Below, in pieces: positions 7,699-15,789 of a stretch of DNA of 21,002 bases (position 1 is the first letter of the stretch; every line of letters starts with the position of its first letter). The position numbers were made by a program, and so were the translations under genes. Source of the DNA: JBKEDC01 sp047974225. Lineage in GTDB: Bacteria > Bacteroidota > Bacteroidia > Bacteroidales > Prolixibacteraceae. The stretch is taken from positions 1 through 21,002 of the forward strand of contig JBKECD010000152.1 in assembly GCA_047974225.1 (NCBI GenBank), written 5' to 3'. The notes below the pieces were generated by a model. That model saw only the letters and a list, made by a program, of their open reading frames with translations, was not told the origin of the DNA and ran no database searches.

Positions 7699-8991
7699 CT
7701 ACTCCACATTCCGATTCTGAATACTATCAAACTCACGAACCCCCACCAGTCGGTCGTATCTTCCTGAATTGAGTTTGCGATAATAGACAAACACCTGATA
7801 ATCGTTTTCGGCTTCATAAAACGTGCCTTCAATCACAGTTTCATCGGCTTGGGTTTCGCCATCAGCCACATAGACGTACTGATAATTATAGTATCCCTGT
7901 TTCAAAAGCAGGGAGAGTTCATATTGGCGCGTGTCGAAATTCCAAGTCATGGCATAATGGTCGCTCAGCTCCTGATTGGTGAACGCCCCAAAGACACAGA
8001 CCTTTCCGCCCACGAGCGGTTTCGGCATTTGGAGGGTGAAATGCACAAAACCATAGTCGCACTCCGTGTCGGGGTCTTGAATTTCACGGTCTTGACTTTC
8101 CACTCTGAACTGTCCGTTCATTTCGCCATAATAGAAATACTTCTTATTCGAGCGAAGCTCATCTCTGTTGAGGGTGATGTGTTGAAAACCGTTCAGCTCA
8201 TGCAGAGCCGCCACACCCTCGCCAGTGTATCGCCATGAGCGGAGGTCGAAATAGCGAAACTCATTGCCCCCGGGGAAGACATTCTCCTCATCATAATTAT
8301 AGTCGAGCACCTTATCTTGAAAATGACGAGGCTTCAAGCCACGCACAGCAGAATCCCAGCGGCGGTTTTTCTGAATCACCACCTTCGCTTCTTGGTTGGG
8401 GTCGTTGAGCTGAAAGCCAGAAAAGTCCACCCTGAAATCGAGCTCCTGATTATCGCCTTGATAGGCATCGAAAGTGGCAGGCTTCAATCGCCCATAGATT
8501 TGCGTCTTCGGCTCATAGACATAAAACCGACGAGTAAACACGAGCTTTTCACGGTCGTTGTCCTCATAGACAAGCAAAATATAGTTCCCCGAATAGCGAA
8601 AGCGCATGTTCTCATTGGGCAACTCCAAAGCATAATTCGTATATTCCACACGAGTGTTGAAGCTGAGCGCAAAATCATTGAGCGGATTGTCGAAAAAGCC
8701 ATCGAGATATTCGCTTTGCATGAGGTAAGACTCATTCCAATCGGCATCGCAATGCAGCACGGTGTAGTAATAATCAGCTTGCTCGGCGTTCAGTTCATCG
8801 AATTTGAGTGTGAGATATTCATCAGTATTCAGCTGAATGATGGGCAGTGTGAGCGGGTCTTCAGCTTGATAAAGCTGCACCGACTTAATGCCGGTCTTGA
8901 AAATATGATTGTCGAAGCTTTTGACTTCATCGCTTGCAGGAGCATTTAATGATAACATAATGCAGAAAGCGAAAGCAATCAGGCATTTCAT
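7699..8991 (-). CDS. DUF5103 protein, type IX secretion plug-like
   Basis: 430 aa from the ATG at 8991, chosen because it gives a proper signal peptide (MKCLIAFAFCIMLSLNAPAS). An ATG ten codons upstream (9021) would precede the signal with SALYYAKAQ. The N-terminal domain matches the DUF5103 pattern: LTLPIIQLNTDEYLTLKFD, the YYTVLHCDADWNES strand, EYLDGF, SFNT, NYALELPN, SGNYILLVYEDND and TRRFYVYE. DUF5103 proteins of Flavobacterium were found as the periplasmic plug of the SprA type IX translocon, and the family is widespread in Bacteroidota. The gene is monocistronic and divergent from nqrA. No T9SS core genes or C-terminal sorting signals are in the window, so the role here is inferred from family. 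Confidence 0.85.
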   Translation of the reverse strand: MKCLIAFAFCIMLSLNAPASDEVKSFDNHIFKTGIKSVQLYQAEDPLTLPIIQLNTDEYLTLKFDELNAEQADYYYTVLHCDADWNESYLMQSEYLDGFFDNPLNDFALSFNTRVEYTNYALELPNENMRFRYSGNYILLVYEDNDREKLVFTRRFYVYEPKTQIYGRLKPATFDAYQGDNQELDFRVDFSGFQLNDPNQEAKVVIQKNRRWDSAVRGLKPRHFQDKVLDYNYDEENVFPGGNEFRYFDLRSWRYTGEGVAALHELNGFQHITLNRDELRSNKKYFYYGEMNGQFRVESQDREIQDPDTECDYGFVHFTLQMPKPLVGGKVCVFGAFTNQELSDHYAMTWNFDTRQYELSLLLKQGYYNYQYVYVADGETQADETVIEGTFYEAENDYQVFVYYRKLNSGRYDRLVGVREFDSIQNRNVE

Positions 8992-9119
8992 CTGGGCTTT
9001 AGCGTAATATAAGGCACTCATAATTAGTCTTTTTTGGAGTTGGTAAAAGTAGTAAAGTTTTGAGAAACTTCAACAAAGAAAAAATATTATCGCCCAATGT
9101 TTTCAAATCGCAAAATAGC

Positions 9120-9151
9120 TTTGCAAAAGTTTCTGATAATCATTACTTTTG
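9120..9151 (+). promoter_or_regulatory. Bacteroidetes-type promoter of the nqr operon
   Basis: TTTG at 9120-9123, a 20-nt spacer, and TACTTTTG at 9144-9151. The ATG of nqrA is at 9191, giving a leader of about 33 nt with AAGGAT as a weak ribosome-binding site at 9181-9186. Confidence 0.82.
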
Positions 9152-9190
9152 CTGCCAATTATTTTTATACTAATATAATCAAGGATTACA

Positions 9191-10534
9191 ATGTCTAAGC
9201 AGTACAAATTGAAGCGCGGATAGGATATCAACATAGCAGGTGCAGCCGCCACAGGCGTAGCGCCAGCAGCCGAATCTAAAACCGTTGCATTGAAGCCAAC
9301 AGACTTTGCCGGATTGACCCCCAAACTTTGTGTGAAAGCCGAAGCAGCGGTGAAAGCTGGTGATGTCCTATTTTTCTACAAATACCATCCTGAAATTTTA
9401 TTCACATCGCCTGTGAGTGGCACGGTTAAAGAAATCGTGCGTGGCGAGCGTCGTAAAGTTTTGGCGGTGGTGGTTGAAACTGATGGTAAGAATGAAAAAG
9501 TTTCTTTCGAGAAACCAAGCAAGCTTAATCGCGAACAAGTGATTGAGCTTTTGCTGAAATCAGGTCTTTGGACTTTCGTGAAGCAACGCCCTTATGGTTG
9601 CATCGCCAACCCAAGCGACATGCCTAAGCACATCTTCATTTCGGGATTCGACTCCAACCCAATCGGTGCGGACTATGAATTTATCTTCCGTGAGGAGTTG
9701 GCGCACATTCAAACCGCTATTGATGCGGTGGCGACGCTCACTGAGGGTAAAGTTCATTTCGGCTTGCCCGGCAAAACATCAAGCATTTTTGCAGGATTGA
9801 AAAATGCGGAGTTGAACACCTTCGACGGACCTCACCCTGCGGGCAACGTAGGCGTGCAGATTCACCATGTTTCGCCCATCAACAAAGGCGAAAAAGTGTG
9901 GACGCTTTCAGTGCAAGCTCTCGTTTACATCGGTAGATTGCTTGCCACAGGCGAGCTCGACATGAGCAAAGTGGTGGCATTGGCTGGTTCTGAAGTTTCA
10001 GCTCCAAAATACTACCGCACCGTGCATGGCGCAAGCATCGCTTCACTTGTGGATGGCAAAACCAAAAAAGCAAGCAACGAGCGCATCATCAGCGGAACAA
10101 TTCTTACGGGAACAAAAGTTTCTGCAGAAGACTATCTTGGTTATTTCGACCAATCAATCTGTGTGATTCCTGAAGGCGATGAATATGAGTTCATGGGCTG
10201 GGCTGCTCCCGGCTGTGGCAAATATTCGGCTTCAAGCACTTTCATTGAGAAATTGATGCCTAAGAAAGAATATACTCTCAACGCCAATACACATGGGGGC
10301 AAACGCGCTTTCGTGGTTACGGGTCAGTATGAGAAATTCCTTCCGATGGACATTCTGCCTGTCTATCTGCTCAAAGCTATTTTGGCTGGCGACCTCGACA
10401 AGATGGAACAACTCGGACTATACGAAGTGATTGAAGAAGACTTGGCACTTTGCGAATACGCTTGTACATCGAAAATCAATGTGCAAGACATCATCAGCAA
10501 AGGTATCGCCACGATGATTCAAGAATTAGGATAG
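9191..10534 (+). CDS. nqrA: Na+-NQR subunit A with an in-frame TAG at codon 11
   Basis: Cytoplasmic subunit of the Na+-translocating NADH:quinone reductase, involved in quinone binding. Reading from the ATG at 9191 gives MSKQYKLKRG, then TAG at 9221-9223, then DINIAGAAATG and an intact protein to 10534 (447 codons, the normal length). NqrA proteins start with a (K/R)GLD motif, so the TAG replaces a conserved Leu; TTG to TAG is one base. Downstream the family blocks are present: FTSPVSGTV, GERRKVL, KQRPYG, GSEVSAPKYY and GGKRAFVVTGQYE. The only nearby alternative start is TTG at 9290, which would drop 33 residues. TAG ends several other genes here (rnc, rprY, GH95, nqrA itself), so it is not a sense codon genome-wide. 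Either a recent nonsense mutation or a sequence error. Confidence 0.85.
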
Positions 10535-10632
10535 CGTTGTGCGTTAGGCTATAAGCTTTAGGCTTTAGCCGCACTGGGAGAGCTGCCTAAGCTTAGGGCT
10601 TACAGCTTAATGCAATTAAAAATAAAAAGTAA
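10535..10632. repeat. nqrA-nqrB spacer with imperfect inverted repeat
   Basis: A 98-nt gap in an operon whose other gaps are 1-25 nt. TAAGCTTTAGGC (10552-10563) and GCCTAAGCTTA (10585-10595) pair with one bulged base, and short TTAGGCT/GGGCTTA variants recur through the spacer. No T tract follows, so it is not a typical terminator. It resembles the gene-free GCTTTAGCC repeats found again after nqrF. Confidence 0.5.
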
Positions 10633-11805
10633 ATGAAAGCAATAAAGAATTTTTTCGAAAAAACGAAGCCTAATGTGGAGAAAGGTGGCAAGTATCACTG
10701 GCTACACTCTACACATGATGCGCTTTTCACGCTGTTCTTTGTTCAGAAGAATACTTCTAAATCAGGAACACACGTTCGCGATTTTATCGACCTCAAACGG
10801 ACGATGGCTATCGTGGTGATGGCATTGATGCCTGCCCTATTCTTCGGAATGTATAATGTGGGATACCAATATTACGGCGCACAAGGTCTGTTGGCTTCAA
10901 CAGGTTTTTGGTCGATGCTCGGATATGGTGCACTGAAAGTACTTCCGATGATTATCGTGGCTTATGTGGTCGGTCTGGGTATCGAGTTCACATTCGCTCA
11001 AATCAAAGGACACGAAGTGGAAGAGGGATACCTCGTTTCGGGTATGCTCATTCCATTGATTATGCCGGTGAACACTCCCCTTTGGATGATTGCCGTGGCA
11101 GTAGCCTTCTCGGTGGTGTTCTGTAAGGAAGTTTTCGGTGGAACAGGGATGAACATTTGGAACCCTGCCTTGGTGGCACGTGCGTTCTTGTTCTTCGCCT
11201 ACCCTAGTCAAATGTCGGGCGACTCGGTGTGGATTGCCAAATTGCCTGAGGGCGTAACTGCCGTTGATGGTTTCACCGGTGCCACTCCGATGGCTCTTGG
11301 TGCTGCGGGCAAACTCGACCCTGCTGGTTTCGACACGTGCAACGCATTCCTCGGATTTATCCCCGGTTCGATTGGTGAAACTTCAACTTTAGCTATCCTC
11401 ATCGGTGCAGCTATACTATTAATTACAGGCATCGGCAGCTGGAGAATCATGCTATCGACTGTGATTGGTGCTGCGGTGATGGGTATCACGCTGAATATCT
11501 TCGCTGGCGACAACGTTTATATGCAATTGCCTTGGTATGACCATTTGGTGATTGGTGGTTTCGCTTTCGGTGCGGTCTTCATGGCAACCGACCCTGTTAC
11601 TGCTGCACAAACCAACTGTGGCAAGTGGATTTATGGCTTCCTTATCGGATTGCTAGCAGTGCTTATCCGCGTGGTGAACCCTGCATATCCTGAAGGCATG
11701 ATGCTTGCAATTTTATTAATGAACACTTTCGCTCCGCTCATCGACCACTATGTGGTGGAAGGCAATATCAACCGCCGATTGAAGCGAGCTAAAGCCAACG
11801 TTTAA
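10633..11805 (+). CDS. nqrB: Na+-NQR subunit B
   Basis: 390 aa integral membrane subunit carrying covalent FMN and riboflavin; it belongs to the NqrB/RnfD family and forms part of the Na+ path. The flavinylation motif DGFTGATPMA is at residues 212-221, predicting FMN on T218. Hydrophobic helices recur through the protein, starting near residue 57 (MAIVVMALMPALFFGMY). It includes the conserved EVFGGTGMNIWNPALVARAFLFFAYP block at about 166-191 and TDPVTAAQTNCGKWIYG near the end. The flavin must be attached by an ApbE-type transferase, which is not in the window. It follows nqrA after an unusually long 98-nt spacer and precedes nqrC by 19 nt. Confidence 0.96.
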   Translation: MKAIKNFFEKTKPNVEKGGKYHWLHSTHDALFTLFFVQKNTSKSGTHVRDFIDLKRTMAIVVMALMPALFFGMYNVGYQYYGAQGLLASTGFWSMLGYGALKVLPMIIVAYVVGLGIEFTFAQIKGHEVEEGYLVSGMLIPLIMPVNTPLWMIAVAVAFSVVFCKEVFGGTGMNIWNPALVARAFLFFAYPSQMSGDSVWIAKLPEGVTAVDGFTGATPMALGAAGKLDPAGFDTCNAFLGFIPGSIGETSTLAILIGAAILLITGIGSWRIMLSTVIGAAVMGITLNIFAGDNVYMQLPWYDHLVIGGFAFGAVFMATDPVTAAQTNCGKWIYGFLIGLLAVLIRVVNPAYPEGMMLAILLMNTFAPLIDHYVVEGNINRRLKRAKANV

Positions 11806-11824
11806 TCATCAAAGACTAATAGAA

Positions 11825-12517
11825 ATGGATAGAAATAGTAATTCATATACGTTTATCTATGCCGCAGTGATGGTTATCGTTGTGGCTGCCATTCTGTCGT
11901 TTGCGGCTACCAATCTGAAGAAAGCGCAACAACAGAATGTGAAGATTGAAAAGATGCAAAACATCTTGGCTTCGGTGAATGTGGCTGCCGATGCGGCAAC
12001 TGCCGAAGATACTTATAATAAGACGGTAACTAACTCTTATGTGGTGAACGCCAAAGGAGAACAAGTGGCTGGCGAAGCTTTCACTGTGGCTGTGGCTGCG
12101 GAATACAAAAAAGCGGCTGCCGACCGTCTGCTTCCTGTCTTCGAATGCCAAATCAATGGCGAAACGAAATACATCTTGCCGATGTATGGCGCAGGATTGT
12201 GGGGTCCGATTTGGGGATATGTTTCCTTGAATGCCGATGCCAACACGATTTATGGTGCAAACTTCGACCACGCCGGCGAAACTCCCGGACTAGGAGCTGA
12301 AATCGCTACGCCTGCATTTCAAGAGCAATTCAAAGGCAAAACGATTTTCGACAACAATCTGCTTTATTCCATCATGGTGGCTAAATCAAATGAGAACTAT
12401 CCTGCTGCACACAGCGTGGACGCTATCTCGGGTGGCACAATCACTTCCAAAGGATTGGAAACCATGATTAAGCAAGACTTGGAAGCCTATGAAGCATTCT
12501 TAAAAACAAAACAATAA
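11825..12517 (+). CDS. nqrC: Na+-NQR subunit C
   Basis: 230 aa subunit with one N-terminal membrane helix (residues 8-28, IYAAVMVIVVAAILSFAA) and a periplasmic FMN domain. The flavin site is VDAISGGTITSKG. SGGT at 202-205 stands for the usual SGAT, predicting phosphoester-linked FMN on T205. Other family blocks are YGAGLWGPIWGYV at about 121-133 and GETPGLGAEI at 151-160. NqrC passes electrons from the NqrD/E iron centre to the FMN of NqrB. The gene lies 19 nt after nqrB and 25 nt before nqrD. Confidence 0.96.
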   Translation: MDRNSNSYTFIYAAVMVIVVAAILSFAATNLKKAQQQNVKIEKMQNILASVNVAADAATAEDTYNKTVTNSYVVNAKGEQVAGEAFTVAVAAEYKKAAADRLLPVFECQINGETKYILPMYGAGLWGPIWGYVSLNADANTIYGANFDHAGETPGLGAEIATPAFQEQFKGKTIFDNNLLYSIMVAKSNENYPAAHSVDAISGGTITSKGLETMIKQDLEAYEAFLKTKQ

Positions 12518-12542
12518 GCATTAACCAGATAAATTTAGAAAA

Positions 12543-13184
12543 ATGAGCAATAAAGAATCATTATTTTCAAAAAAGAATATGGGCTTATTGAGTGCGCCAT
12601 TCGACCAAAACAACCCGATTACTGTTCAAGTGCTCGGTATTTGTTCGGCTCTGGCGGTTACTGCACAATTAAAGCCTGCCATCGTAATGGCAATTTCTGT
12701 AACAGTGGTGTGTGCCTTTGCCAACGTGATTATTTCACTCTTGCGCAACACCATTCCTAACCGTATCCGCATCATCGTGCAATTGGTGGTGGTGGCGGCT
12801 CTCGTAATCTTGGTCGACCAAGTGCTGAAAGCTTTCGTCTATGATGTGAGCAAGCAACTTTCGGTCTTCATCGGATTGATTATCACCAACTGTATCATCA
12901 TGGGTCGTTTGGAAGCTTTCGCCCTAGGCAACAAACCTTGGCCAGCTCTCCTCGATGGTGTGGGCAATGGCTTGGGCTATGGTTTCATCTTGGTGATTGT
13001 GGCGTTCTTCCGCGAATTGCTCGGTTCGGGCACTTTGTTCGGATTCCAAGTAATCCCTGATAGCTGGTATGCTGCTGGATACTCTAATAATGGTATGATG
13101 ATTTTGCCTCCAATGGCATTGATTACTGTGGGAGCTATCATCTGGGTGCACAGAAGTAGAAATAAATCTCTTGTTGAGAAATAA
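12543..13184 (+). CDS. nqrD: Na+-NQR subunit D
   Basis: 213 aa polytopic membrane protein of the NqrD/RnfE family, pairing with NqrE. It has about six hydrophobic helices. Two cysteines lie in the expected half-helix positions: C34 in LGICSALAVT and C117 in IITNCIIMGR. In the Vibrio enzyme the equivalent residues bind the intramembrane iron centre with two from NqrE. The block NGLGYGFILVIVAFFRELLGSG near 140-161 is also typical. It is inside the nqr operon, 24 nt before nqrE. Confidence 0.96.
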   Translation: MSNKESLFSKKNMGLLSAPFDQNNPITVQVLGICSALAVTAQLKPAIVMAISVTVVCAFANVIISLLRNTIPNRIRIIVQLVVVAALVILVDQVLKAFVYDVSKQLSVFIGLIITNCIIMGRLEAFALGNKPWPALLDGVGNGLGYGFILVIVAFFRELLGSGTLFGFQVIPDSWYAAGYSNNGMMILPPMALITVGAIIWVHRSRNKSLVEK

Positions 13185-13208
13185 TTAAGAACACAATAGA
13201 CGAACAAA

Positions 13209-13826
13209 ATGGAAAATTATTTGAACATATTTATCAAGTCGATTTTCATTGACAATATGGTGTTCGCATACTTCTTGGGTATGTGTTCTTACTTAGCCGT
13301 ATCAAAGTCAGTGAAAACTGCTACCGGACTAGGGGCTGCCGTCATCTTCGTGCTTGCCATCACTCTTCCGGTGAACTACCTTTTTGAAACCTACATCTTG
13401 CGTGAGGGCGCACTCGTTTGGCTCGACCCTAAGTTTGCCGATGTAGATTTGAGCTTCTTGAGCTACATTCTTTTCATCGCTGTGATTGCCTCGATGGTGC
13501 AATTGGTGGAAATGATTGTAGAAAAATTCTCGCCTGAGCTTTATGCGCAATTGGGTATCTTCTTGCCATTGATTGCGGTGAACTGTGCCATCTTGGGTGG
13601 TTCACTCTTCATGCAGCAAAAATCATTCGCCAACATCGGCGAAGCCACAGTTTATGGTCTGGGTTCTGGTCTTGGCTGGTTCTTGGCTATCGTGGGTATT
13701 GCTGCCATTCGCGAGAAAATCAAATACTCCAATGTGCCTGCGCCACTTCGTGGACTAGGAATTACCTTCATCATCACAGGATTGATGGGTATGGCATTTA
13801 TGGGATTCATGGGTATAAAACTTTAA
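13209..13826 (+). CDS. nqrE: Na+-NQR subunit E
   Basis: 205 aa membrane protein homologous to NqrD and RnfA, inserted in the opposite orientation. C26 (LGMCSYLAVS) and C126 (AVNCAILGG) are the expected partners of the NqrD cysteines for the shared iron centre. The N-terminus MENYLNIFIKSIFIDNMVFAYFLG is characteristic of the subunit. The stop codon is one base before the nqrF ATG, suggesting translational coupling. Confidence 0.96.
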   Translation: MENYLNIFIKSIFIDNMVFAYFLGMCSYLAVSKSVKTATGLGAAVIFVLAITLPVNYLFETYILREGALVWLDPKFADVDLSFLSYILFIAVIASMVQLVEMIVEKFSPELYAQLGIFLPLIAVNCAILGGSLFMQQKSFANIGEATVYGLGSGLGWFLAIVGIAAIREKIKYSNVPAPLRGLGITFIITGLMGMAFMGFMGIKL

Positions 13827-13827
13827 T

Positions 13828-15174
13828 ATGATGATGAATTTAATGACAATATTAGCTGCTGCGGCAGCTCCGACTCCGTCATCGACAATCGTCTTAATGA
13901 GTGTGGTGATTTGCGTAATCGTGATTATCCTTTTGGTGTCAATCCTGCTTTTTGTGAAAGCAAAACTGACTCCAAGCGGCTCAATTAAGGTAACTATCAA
14001 TGGCGAAAAAGAAGTGGAAACCGAATCAGGCGCAACACTTCTATCAACAATGGGAAACAACGGTATCTTCTTGCCATCGGCTTGCGGTGGTGGTGGTACT
14101 TGCGGTATGTGTCGCTGCCAAGTAGTGGAAGGCGGTGGCTCAATCCTCCCTACTGAAACAGGTTTCTTCTCTCGCAAAGAGCAAAACGACCACTGGCGAT
14201 TGGGTTGCCAAGTGAAAGTGAAAGAAGATTTGCAAGTGAAAATCCCTGAAGAAATCTTCGGCATCAAAAAATGGGAAGCTAAAGTGGTGCGCAACTACAA
14301 CGTGGCTTCTTTCATCAAAGAATTTGTGGTGGAAATCCCCGAGGATATGGACTACAAAGCTGGTGGATACATTCAGATTGAAATCCCTGAGTGTGAGGTG
14401 AACTATGCCGATATCGACATCACCGCTCACCCAACCGACCACCCAGAAGACCCCATGAAATTCAAACAAGAGTGGGACAAATTCAAGCTTTGGGATTTGA
14501 AAATGAAAAACACCGAGCAAGCCGACCGTGCTTATTCTATGGCTTCATATCCTGCTGAAGGACGTGAAATCATGCTCAACGTGCGTGTGGCAACTCCTCC
14601 GTTCGACCGAGTGAAAGGCGGTTGGGCTGATGTGAATCCAGGTGTGGCTTCGTCCTACATCTTCTCACGCAAACCGGGCGACACCGTTACCATTTCGGGT
14701 CCTTATGGAGAGTTCTTCATCAACGATTCTGATGCAGAAATGATTTACGTGGGTGGTGGTGCCGGTATGGCTCCGATGCGCTCGCACCTCTACCAATTGT
14801 TCCGCACCATGGAAACAGGTCGCAAGGTAACTTATTGGTATGGCGGTCGCTCAAAACGCGAGTTGTTCTATGTGCACTATTTCCGTGAGCTAGAGAAACG
14901 CTTCCCGAACTTCAAATTCCACATCGTTCTTTCCGAACCACTTCCCGAAGACAATTGGAAAGTGAAAAAAGACATCAACGATGAAGAAGGCGACGGCTTC
15001 GTAGGCTTCGTCCACCAAGCGGTGATGAAAGAATACCTCGACAAGCACGATGCGCCCGAAGATATCGAGTTCTACTTCTGTGGACCTCCAATGATGAACA
15101 AAGCCGTGGTTCAAATGTGCCACGACTATGGCGTGCCCGACGAAAATATTCGTTTCGACGATTTCGGGGGATAA
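13828..15174 (+). CDS. nqrF: Na+-NQR subunit F, NADH-oxidising flavoprotein
   Basis: 448 aa electron-entry subunit: NADH to FAD to [2Fe-2S]. One N-terminal membrane helix (about 21-44) is followed by a ferredoxin domain with cluster ligands C86, C92, C95 and C127 (ACGGGGTCGMCRC). The FAD domain has RAYSMAS from R234, and the NADH domain has GGGAGMAP at 309-316 and the CGPPMM motif with C418. It ends with the typical DENIRFDDFGG. The first bases are ATGATGATG, so the precise start could be any of three in-frame ATGs; the first is taken because it lies one base after the nqrE stop. Last gene of the operon, closed by the terminator at 15302-15327. Confidence 0.96.
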   Translation: MMMNLMTILAAAAAPTPSSTIVLMSVVICVIVIILLVSILLFVKAKLTPSGSIKVTINGEKEVETESGATLLSTMGNNGIFLPSACGGGGTCGMCRCQVVEGGGSILPTETGFFSRKEQNDHWRLGCQVKVKEDLQVKIPEEIFGIKKWEAKVVRNYNVASFIKEFVVEIPEDMDYKAGGYIQIEIPECEVNYADIDITAHPTDHPEDPMKFKQEWDKFKLWDLKMKNTEQADRAYSMASYPAEGREIMLNVRVATPPFDRVKGGWADVNPGVASSYIFSRKPGDTVTISGPYGEFFINDSDAEMIYVGGGAGMAPMRSHLYQLFRTMETGRKVTYWYGGRSKRELFYVHYFRELEKRFPNFKFHIVLSEPLPEDNWKVKKDINDEEGDGFVGFVHQAVMKEYLDKHDAPEDIEFYFCGPPMMNKAVVQMCHDYGVPDENIRFDDFGG

Positions 15175-15180
15175 GCTTTT

Positions 15181-15208
15181 GAGTTATGAGTTGTGAGTTA
15201 TGAGTTAT
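15181..15208. repeat. GAGTTAT heptad repeats after nqrF
   Basis: Four tandem 7-bp units GAGTTAT, GAGTTGT, GAGTTAT, GAGTTAT, starting 7 nt after the nqrF stop. TTATGAATTG at 15205-15214 pairs with CAATTCATAA at 15239-15248, so the last unit also forms a hairpin arm. No open frame. The heptads could be a slippage hotspot. Confidence 0.8.
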
Positions 15209-15261
15209 GAATTGACCTAAGGGTGATTTGTGGCGAAGCAATTCATAATTAACATCCGAAT

Positions 15262-15453
15262 CAGGTAAATCGCCTTTAAAATTGCGTATGTAATCCAATT
15301 GCCCCGAGCTTCAGCTCGGGGTTTTTTGTGTGTTACTCCTTGGCTTTAGCCATCAACTAAAAGATCAATGAAGGGCTAAAGCCCCAAAAGTTGCCTTTTA
15401 AAATCCACGGGCTAAAGCACCGTGGCAATTGATGTTTAAAGGCGATTTACCTG
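15262..15453. repeat. 192-bp inverted-repeat segment with GCTTTAGCC hairpins
   Basis: CAGGTAAATCGCCTTTAAA (15262-15280) and its exact reverse complement (15435-15453) bound this segment. A third copy with one base deleted lies at 15734-15751. Inside, a terminator-like hairpin near 15302 and the block CCACGGTGCTTTAGCCCGTGG-like on the minus strand near 15410-15425 are related inverted versions of each other, and GGGCTAAAGC occurs twice. It looks like a non-coding dispersed element or a fold-back unit. I see no flanking target duplication. Confidence 0.6.
15302..15327 (+). terminator. terminator downstream of the nqr operon
   Basis: CCCCGAG and CTCGGGG pair across CTTCAG (15302-15321), followed by six T. 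It lies 128 nt after nqrF and is the first strong terminator after the promoter at 9120. Confidence 0.88.
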
Positions 15454-15460
15454 CCCCTGT

Positions 15461-15487
15461 CAGTTGTTGCAAAAAATGCAACAACTG
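15461..15487. repeat. 11-bp perfect hairpin
   Basis: CAGTTGTTGCA, a loop of five A, then TGCAACAACTG. No T tract follows on the plus strand. On the minus strand only the loop is T-rich. It sits between the inverted-repeat segment and the ISL3-like end. Function unknown. Confidence 0.8.
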
Positions 15488-15512
15488 CTTCCGATGGTAA
15501 AACCTATCAGAT

Positions 15513-15697
15513 GGCTCTATGTTGTTTGTAGTGGGTAGGTAGCCTAGAGGGCTTATATCTTAATAGTCAAAAGACACAGCAACCTTGCCTAGCCCATGGG
15601 GCTTCAATCTTAATGATTTGCAAGATTAATCCCCTACGGGGAACAAGGGTGTGAATATCGTTATGCTATTAAGATTAATCGCCTACGGCGAAGCATT
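15513..15697. mobile_element. lone MITE/IS end with degenerate 49-50-bp palindromic units
   Basis: Bases 15513-15538 match the right end of the MITE at 7218-7569 (inverted) at 24 of 26 positions and its left end at 21 of 26. No partner end is visible. It is followed by degenerate tandem units: GGGCTTnnATCTTAAT at 15549 and 15599 (50 bp apart), and AAGATTAAT followed by CCCCTACGGGG at 15622 and by CGCCTACGGCG at 15671 (49 bp apart). The layout of a terminal repeat followed by dyad-bearing tandem units parallels the complete MITE, so this is probably a decayed relative with one end lost. The sequence to 15789 contains no gene. Confidence 0.6.
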
Positions 15698-15789
15698 TAC
15701 CACTATTTATTTGCTTCTGTAAAGGGAGAAAGTTTTAAAGCGATTTACCTGTATTTAGCAACAAACTATTAAATGCGGCATTTTAGTGG

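Noticed and set aside
8317..8949. Plus-strand open frame of 210 codons opposite DUF5103
   Set aside because: It is an antisense shadow. The minus-strand frame has a signal peptide and clear DUF5103 motifs.
9221..9223. Idea that TAG is a sense codon in this organism
   Set aside because: TAG is the plausible natural stop of rnc, rprY, the GH95-like gene, DUF5103 and nqrA in the same window.
13755..14294. Minus-strand open frame of 179 codons opposite nqrE/nqrF
   Set aside because: It spans the junction of two certain genes on the other strand and has no recognisable domain.
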